From contig NZ_FTNF01000004.1 in NCBI RefSeq assembly GCF_900156065.1, positions 248,001 to 312,000 on the forward strand: a DNA stretch of 64,000 bases. The letters run 5' to 3'. Below, piece after piece: positions 59,887 through 64,000 of the stretch. Source of the stretch: Micromonospora avicenniae (lineage in GTDB: Bacteria > Actinomycetota > Actinomycetes > Mycobacteriales > Micromonosporaceae). Below the pieces are notes generated by a model. The model ran no database searches and was not told the DNA's origin. It saw nothing but the letters and a program-made list of their open reading frames with translations. The stretch's first letter is position 1. Every line of letters starts with the position of its first letter. The position numbers were made by a program, and so were the translations under genes.

Positions 59887-62364
59887 ATGCGACGCAGACA
59901 TGTGCGCATCGGGCTTCTCGCGCTGACCGCCATGGCGGGAAGCGTCCTCATGGCGAGCGCGCCCGCGGGCGCGGATCCCACGCACTCCACAGCCAGCGCG
60001 GGTTCGAACCGATCCCAACTGGAGGATCGGGAGGCGGTGAGCCTCGTACGCATCCACCTGACCGGCGCCGACATGCTGGACAAGGTGGTCGCCGCCGGCT
60101 TCGACCTCGAGCACGGCGCCAAGCGAGTACCGACCGGCATCGAGGCCGAGGCGGTGCTGACCGCCGAGCAGCGGACCGAACTCCAGTCGATGGGCGTCAA
60201 GATCCTCGGCAGCGACGAGGGTTTCGCCTGGAACGAGCAGGCCGACGGCGGCATCCGCGCCGCCGGCAAGCAGGCCGTCCAGCCACTCAACCACGAGCAG
60301 ACGGTACGGGTCGTCCGCGCCGACTGGTTCACCACCAAGGGGCAGGGCTTCCTCTACGTCGAGGCGCGGACCACCGAGGGGCAGCAGGCCGACCCGGTCG
60401 TCCAGATGCAGCTCGAGAACGACTCCGGACCGGACACGTCGTTCGGCTTCGCCCGGACGATGAGCCGGTTCGTCGACTCCGGGCAGTACATGTTCCACCG
60501 GAACCTGTTCAAGCTCGACAAGCGCCCGAGCCAGATCCGGGTCACGAGCTCGACCGGCGGCGTCACCACCGGCAAGGTCTCCGACTGGCTCGAGAACGCC
60601 CCTCCGCCGCTGACGGACAACCCGGGCTACAAGTCGAACTTCATCGACGGCTACAAGACGCCGCAGCAGCTCTACGGCCGCGCCAAGGAGATCGCTCAGC
60701 AGTACCCGGACATCGCCGAGATCGTCTACCTGCCGAACAAGACGAACGGCTACCAGCGCAAGGCGCAGGCGACGATCGGCGGCACCGGCGAGTCCGCGGT
60801 GGTCGTCAGCTCGGCGGCGTGGGGCCACGAGGGTGGCAACGACATCACCGTCGAATTCGTCGACCGGCCGGGGGCGAACCTTCCGCTCACCGTCGAGGTG
60901 ACGGGCAAGGCGATCCGCGTCCTGCTCGCGAAGGACGCCTCCGGCGCGCTCGCGAGCACGGCCGCCGAGGTGGCGGCGGCGCTGGAGACCCGGTCCGCGG
61001 GCCTCATCGACCGGGCGCACCCGTACCGCACCAACGCGGGCACCGGCATCGTCGCGCCGTCGGCGCCGGTCGCGCTGACCGACTTCCTCGACCAGAAGCG
61101 CGCCGGCGCGCCGGAGGGCGAGGTGCCCCGTGGCCCGGCCACGATCCCCGTCCTGCGGATCGGCAAGCACCGCGACGGCACGAAGCCCGGCGTCCTGATC
61201 CAGGCGCAGGACCACGCCCGCGAGTGGGTGCCCGCGACGACCTCGCTCGAGGCCGCCGAGCGGCTGGTGCACAACTACAAGACCGACCGGGAGACCAAGA
61301 AGATCGTCGAGGACACCGACGTCTTCTTCATCCTGTCCAACAACCCGGACGGCGCGAACTACAGCTTCTACAACTTCGCCTCGCAGCGTAAGAACCTGAC
61401 GAACCACTGCCCGGACGAGAACGCCGATCCGGGCCGGCGTGACTCCTGGGGCGTCGACCTGAACCGGAACTACCGGGTCGCCTCGGGCCACGACGGTTAC
61501 TCCGGTGGCTCGTCCGTGTGCACCAGCGGCACCTACCAGGGCCCGGAGAAGCTCTCCGAGCCCGAGTCGAAGAACATCATCTGGCTGGTCGAGAAGTACC
61601 GGAACATCAAGTTCATGATGTCGGTGCACTCGAACGGCGGCCAGCTGTTCTGGCAGCCGGGCGCGTACATCGCCGACGGCCGGATCACCACGCCTCGCCC
61701 GCCGCTGGGTGACGAGGCCTTCTACTGGCAGTCGGCCGGTCGGATCCTGTCGCAGGTCAAGGCGTACCGGGAGACCGTCGTGACGCCGGAGAACGTCGGC
61801 GGCTCGTCGGACGTCCTCTACTCCTCGGCCGGCAACGTACGCGAGGACCTGTACTACACCTACGGCATCTACGCCTTTGGTTGGGAGGTCGGCGGTTCGG
61901 TCTACAACCCGGCCACCGGCAACTGGCAGGGCGGCTCGTTCCAACCGCCGTGGGAGGGTGACCCGGACCTGGTCAGCGGGCACTCCGAGACGATGGAGTA
62001 CGCCAACGGGATCATGGAGATGTTCCGGGTAGCGGCGGACTGGGGCAAGGACAAGAAGGACCCGAAGTCCACGCTCGTTCCGGGCGGCGGGAAGTACCAC
62101 GGGCCCGTCGACGTACGGTTCGAGACGAACGAGCCGGCCACCATCTACTACACGACGGACGGCAGCCGGCCCACGCTCCAGTCGCAGCGGTACGAGGCGA
62201 CCGATTTCCGTGAGCCGGGTCAGGTCTTCCACGTGACCGAGACGACCACGTTCAACTGGTTCTCGGTCGACGCGGCCGGCAACATCGAGCAGAACTACGA
62301 CCCGACGAAGAACGACAAGCGCAACAACTACCGCACGGCGACGATCAAGATCGACAAGAAGTAG
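59887..62364 (+). CDS. Secreted M14 zinc carboxypeptidase with C-terminal beta domain
   Basis: 825 residues from the ATG at 59887, with GAAGGAGGG upstream. Signal peptide ~1-32 (LLALTAMAGSVLMASAPAGA). A propeptide-like region (~45-240) precedes the M14 domain. Its zinc site is QDHAREWVPATT (H-x-x-E, ~residue 440) with the distal His in MSVHSNGGQLFW. DLNRNY carries the substrate-binding Arg, and the catalytic Glu is in FGWEVGG. Between PNKTNGYQRKAQATIGG and the zinc site an extra ~100-residue insertion (VEVTGKAIRVLLAKDASGALAST) interrupts the fold. A C-terminal CHB_HEX-like domain (~740-825, YYTTDGSRPT) follows. Removes C-terminal residues from extracellular peptides. Confidence 0.9.
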   Translation: MRRRHVRIGLLALTAMAGSVLMASAPAGADPTHSTASAGSNRSQLEDREAVSLVRIHLTGADMLDKVVAAGFDLEHGAKRVPTGIEAEAVLTAEQRTELQSMGVKILGSDEGFAWNEQADGGIRAAGKQAVQPLNHEQTVRVVRADWFTTKGQGFLYVEARTTEGQQADPVVQMQLENDSGPDTSFGFARTMSRFVDSGQYMFHRNLFKLDKRPSQIRVTSSTGGVTTGKVSDWLENAPPPLTDNPGYKSNFIDGYKTPQQLYGRAKEIAQQYPDIAEIVYLPNKTNGYQRKAQATIGGTGESAVVVSSAAWGHEGGNDITVEFVDRPGANLPLTVEVTGKAIRVLLAKDASGALASTAAEVAAALETRSAGLIDRAHPYRTNAGTGIVAPSAPVALTDFLDQKRAGAPEGEVPRGPATIPVLRIGKHRDGTKPGVLIQAQDHAREWVPATTSLEAAERLVHNYKTDRETKKIVEDTDVFFILSNNPDGANYSFYNFASQRKNLTNHCPDENADPGRRDSWGVDLNRNYRVASGHDGYSGGSSVCTSGTYQGPEKLSEPESKNIIWLVEKYRNIKFMMSVHSNGGQLFWQPGAYIADGRITTPRPPLGDEAFYWQSAGRILSQVKAYRETVVTPENVGGSSDVLYSSAGNVREDLYYTYGIYAFGWEVGGSVYNPATGNWQGGSFQPPWEGDPDLVSGHSETMEYANGIMEMFRVAADWGKDKKDPKSTLVPGGGKYHGPVDVRFETNEPATIYYTTDGSRPTLQSQRYEATDFREPGQVFHVTETTTFNWFSVDAAGNIEQNYDPTKNDKRNNYRTATIKIDKK

Positions 62365-62378
62365 CTGCACCTCCTGGT

Positions 62379-62423
62379 CATTGCCTCGTCGGTGCGGGGG
62401 TAACCCGCACCGACGGGGCAATG
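62379..62423 (+). terminator. Terminator after the M14 peptidase
   Basis: 20-bp arms (62379-62398 and 62404-62423, beginning CATTGCCTCGTCGG) with a single G.U-compatible mismatch and a 5-nt loop, 15 bp after the stop. Confidence 0.85.
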
Positions 62424-62571
62424 GTCGTGCGGGCCCGAGCCCCTCGCTTCGGGGCGGGAGCCCGACCGACCGCCGCGCCCGCGCGATCGGAGTCCGGCTG
62501 TCACAACTGCCGAGGCTGTCCTGTCATACGAGGCGAGAGAGCATCCTTCGGAATCAGGAAGGCCAACGAAC

Positions 62572-63306
62572 ATGAAGATCGCTGTCATCGGCGGTACCGG
62601 GCTCATCGGGTCGCAGGTGGTCAAGATCCTGAACGCGAGCGGGCACGAGGCGGTGCCGCACTCCCCGTCCACCGGGCTGGACCTGCTCAGCGGGAAGGGC
62701 CTGTCCGAGGCGCTGACCGGGGCCGACGTCGTGGTCAACCTGACGAACTCGCCGACCTTCGACGAGGCCTCGCCGGCGTTCTTCCAGACGACGATGGACA
62801 ACCTCCTCGCGGCGGCCGACGACGCCGGCGTCGGGCACGCCGTGATCCTCTCGATCGTGGGTGCCGAGCTTGTGCCGGACCTGGTCTACTACCGGGCCAA
62901 GGTGCTGCAGGAGGACATCCTCAAGGCCGGCCCCGTGCCCTACTCGATCGTCCGCGCCACGCAGTTCTTCGAGTTCATGGACGCCACGATGTCGTGGACG
63001 TCCGACGAGCACACCGTACGCCTGCCCGCCACGCTCATTCAGCCGATGGCCTCGGCGGATGTGGCCCAGGCCGTGGCCGACGTCGCCGTCGGCGCCCCGC
63101 TGCGGGGCACCCGCAACGTCGCCGGCCCCGAGGTCTTCCCCCTCGACGAGCTGGGCCGGATCACCCTCGCCACCCGAGGCGACCAGCGCACCGTCGTCAC
63201 CGACAACAGCGCCGGCCTGTTCGCCGCCGCCTCCGGTGACGCGCTCATCGCCAAGGAGGACGCCGTGATCTTCAAGACCACCTACCGGGAGTTCCTGGCC
63301 CGCTGA
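62572..63306 (+). CDS. Atypical SDR / NmrA-like NAD(P)-binding protein
   Basis: 244 residues. Rossmann motif IAVIGGTGLIGSQVVKIL, then ADVVVNLTNSPTFD, GVGHAVILSIVGAELVPDLVYYRAKVLQED and YSIVRATQFFEFM, the pattern of NmrA/YwnB-like atypical SDRs, which may act as oxidoreductases or redox sensors. Such genes are frequent partners of ECF41 (SigJ-type) sigma factors, and one lies convergent 135 bp away. The sigma factor may control this gene (inference). Confidence 0.88.
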   Translation: MKIAVIGGTGLIGSQVVKILNASGHEAVPHSPSTGLDLLSGKGLSEALTGADVVVNLTNSPTFDEASPAFFQTTMDNLLAAADDAGVGHAVILSIVGAELVPDLVYYRAKVLQEDILKAGPVPYSIVRATQFFEFMDATMSWTSDEHTVRLPATLIQPMASADVAQAVADVAVGAPLRGTRNVAGPEVFPLDELGRITLATRGDQRTVVTDNSAGLFAAASGDALIAKEDAVIFKTTYREFLAR

Positions 63307-63319
63307 CGACCCGACCGGG

Positions 63320-63345
63320 GCCCGCACGTCGTGCGTCGTGCGGGC
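63320..63345. terminator. Hairpin between SDR and sigJ-like gene
   Basis: GCCCGCAC (63320-63327) pairs with GTGCGGGC (63338-63345) around a 10-nt loop, between convergent genes. Confidence 0.6.
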
Positions 63346-63441
63346 TCCGTCGGTGGTCGCGGGTGTCCGTCGTGCCGGGAGCGGCTGGCCAGCCGGCGCT
63401 CAGCGGCGAGGCCGCCGGCGCAGCTGTTCCGTGACGGCGGG

Positions 63442-64000
63442 TCAGGCCGGGGCGGGCACCGCCTTGTTCTTCCGGGGGTTCACCATCCACAGCACCTGGT
63501 CGATGCCCTCGGTCGAGGCGCTGACCGTGATCAGCCCGTAGACCTCGCCGTCCTGCCGCAGCACGGCGGACGTCTGCCCGTTGGTCGTCACCCACCGCAC
63601 CTCGACGCTCTCCCAGAACCAGGCGATCGCGGCCAGGTACTTGACCACACGCTCCGCTCCCACCACTGGCCGCCGGGAGACCCGCACCCTGCCGTCGCCG
63701 TCGGCGATGTTGGTCACGTTCGCGGCCAGGAGCTGCTCCAACGCGGCCATGTCGCCGGAGCGGGCCGCCGCGATGAAGGTGGTCAGCAGCTCCCGCTGGG
63801 CGGCCGCGCTCACCGGCGTACGCCGCTCCTCGGTCATGTGTTTGCGCGCCCGGCTGACCAGCTGGCGCACCGCGGGTTCGGTCGACTGCAGGATGGCGGC
63901 GATCTGCCCGTACGGGTAGTCGAACGCCTCCCGCAGGACATAAGCCGCACGCTCGTTGGGCCTGAGCTTCTCCATCAGCAGCAGCGTGGCGAACTCCAGC
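63442..64000 (-). CDS. SigJ-like ECF41 sigma factor, 5' end outside the window
   Basis: The minus-strand frame is open to the window edge (reading LEFATLLLMEKLRPNERAAYVLREAFDYPY), so region 2 and the start lie beyond. Visible: sigma region 4 with YPYGQIAAILQSTEPAVRQLVSRARKHM. A C-terminal SnoaL/NTF2-like domain (~100 residues, TTFIAAARSGDMAALEQLLAANVTNIADGDGRVRVSRRPVVGAERV...VNPRKNKAVPAPA) follows, the hallmark of ECF41 factors. In that group the extension modulates activity in place of an anti-sigma factor. Convergent with the atypical SDR, the usual type of partner gene. Confidence 0.9.
   Translation of the reverse strand, partial: LEFATLLLMEKLRPNERAAYVLREAFDYPYGQIAAILQSTEPAVRQLVSRARKHMTEERRTPVSAAAQRELLTTFIAAARSGDMAALEQLLAANVTNIADGDGRVRVSRRPVVGAERVVKYLAAIAWFWESVEVRWVTTNGQTSAVLRQDGEVYGLITVSASTEGIDQVLWMVNPRKNKAVPAPA

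Noticed and set aside
1..64000. tRNA genes, rRNA, CRISPR arrays, insertion sequences, prophage or biosynthetic megasynthases
   Set aside because: I looked for CCA-ended cloverleaf sequences, regularly spaced repeats, transposase motifs and PKS/NRPS signatures and found none; a dedicated search could still reveal weak ones.

Overview
The window is very GC-rich, with third-position G/C bias, many GTG starts, Tat and Sec secreted proteins and a SapA-like spore-associated protein. That points to a filamentous actinomycete, most likely a Micromonosporaceae member such as Micromonospora (inference from gene content, not from a marker gene). It is ordinary chromosome rather than a mobile island. I saw no tRNA, rRNA, CRISPR, insertion sequence, integrase or phage gene. 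About 46 protein genes, two or three gene remnants and three riboswitch loci are supported.

Layout. 1-4613: 3' end of a giant repetitive protein of unknown function, facing a secreted M36 metalloprotease (4687-7512). 7957-9449: a membrane helix-hairpin-helix protein and a BON/OmpA protein. 9545-10350: a GntR regulator broken by a frameshift. 10561-13212: a secreted glycerophosphodiesterase and a DUF5872 protein. 13309-16711: an ECF sigma/anti-sigma pair divergent from a CopC-type copper protein. 16736-27226: a locus combining a dipeptide-type ABC importer, CutC, a ROK repressor, an M81 (MlrC-like) metallopeptidase and a ROK sugar kinase. 27259-34085: single genes (SapA-like, acetoacetate-decarboxylase-like, SDR, methyltransferase) and a LysR-controlled set (NTF2-like, redoxin, epoxide-hydrolase-like). 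34511-36667: a Tat-exported M20 amidohydrolase behind a tandem glycine riboswitch with its own promoter. 37227-41655: TetR, an NADPH-dependent reductase and a tandemly duplicated LtrA membrane protein. 41885-42630: a decayed GH15 glucoamylase-like gene. 42626-48561: a three-gene operon of a ThDP oxidase-like enzyme, an FAD/Fe-S dehydrogenase and an enolase-superfamily enzyme. 48803-52589: a PQQ-type sugar dehydrogenase and an NhaA-DsbA fusion. 52764-59572: a B12/cobalt control region, cbiMNQO on the minus strand and nrdAB on the plus strand, each behind its own cobalamin riboswitch. 59887-64000: an M14 carboxypeptidase, an atypical SDR and a truncated SigJ/ECF41 sigma factor.

How the parts work together. 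The clearest circuit is the divergent B12 region. When cobalamin is plentiful, both riboswitches should shut down: cobalt uptake is not needed, and the B12-independent class Ia ribonucleotide reductase can be replaced by a B12-dependent class II enzyme encoded elsewhere. The least explained locus is the CutC/ABC/M81/ROK cluster. Translational coupling of cutC to the transporter ATPase argues that CutC acts here in catabolism of an imported peptide-sugar-like compound, not in copper handling. The most unexpected regulation is the glycine riboswitch in front of an exported amidohydrolase, which suggests an N-acyl-glycine or other glycine-linked substrate.
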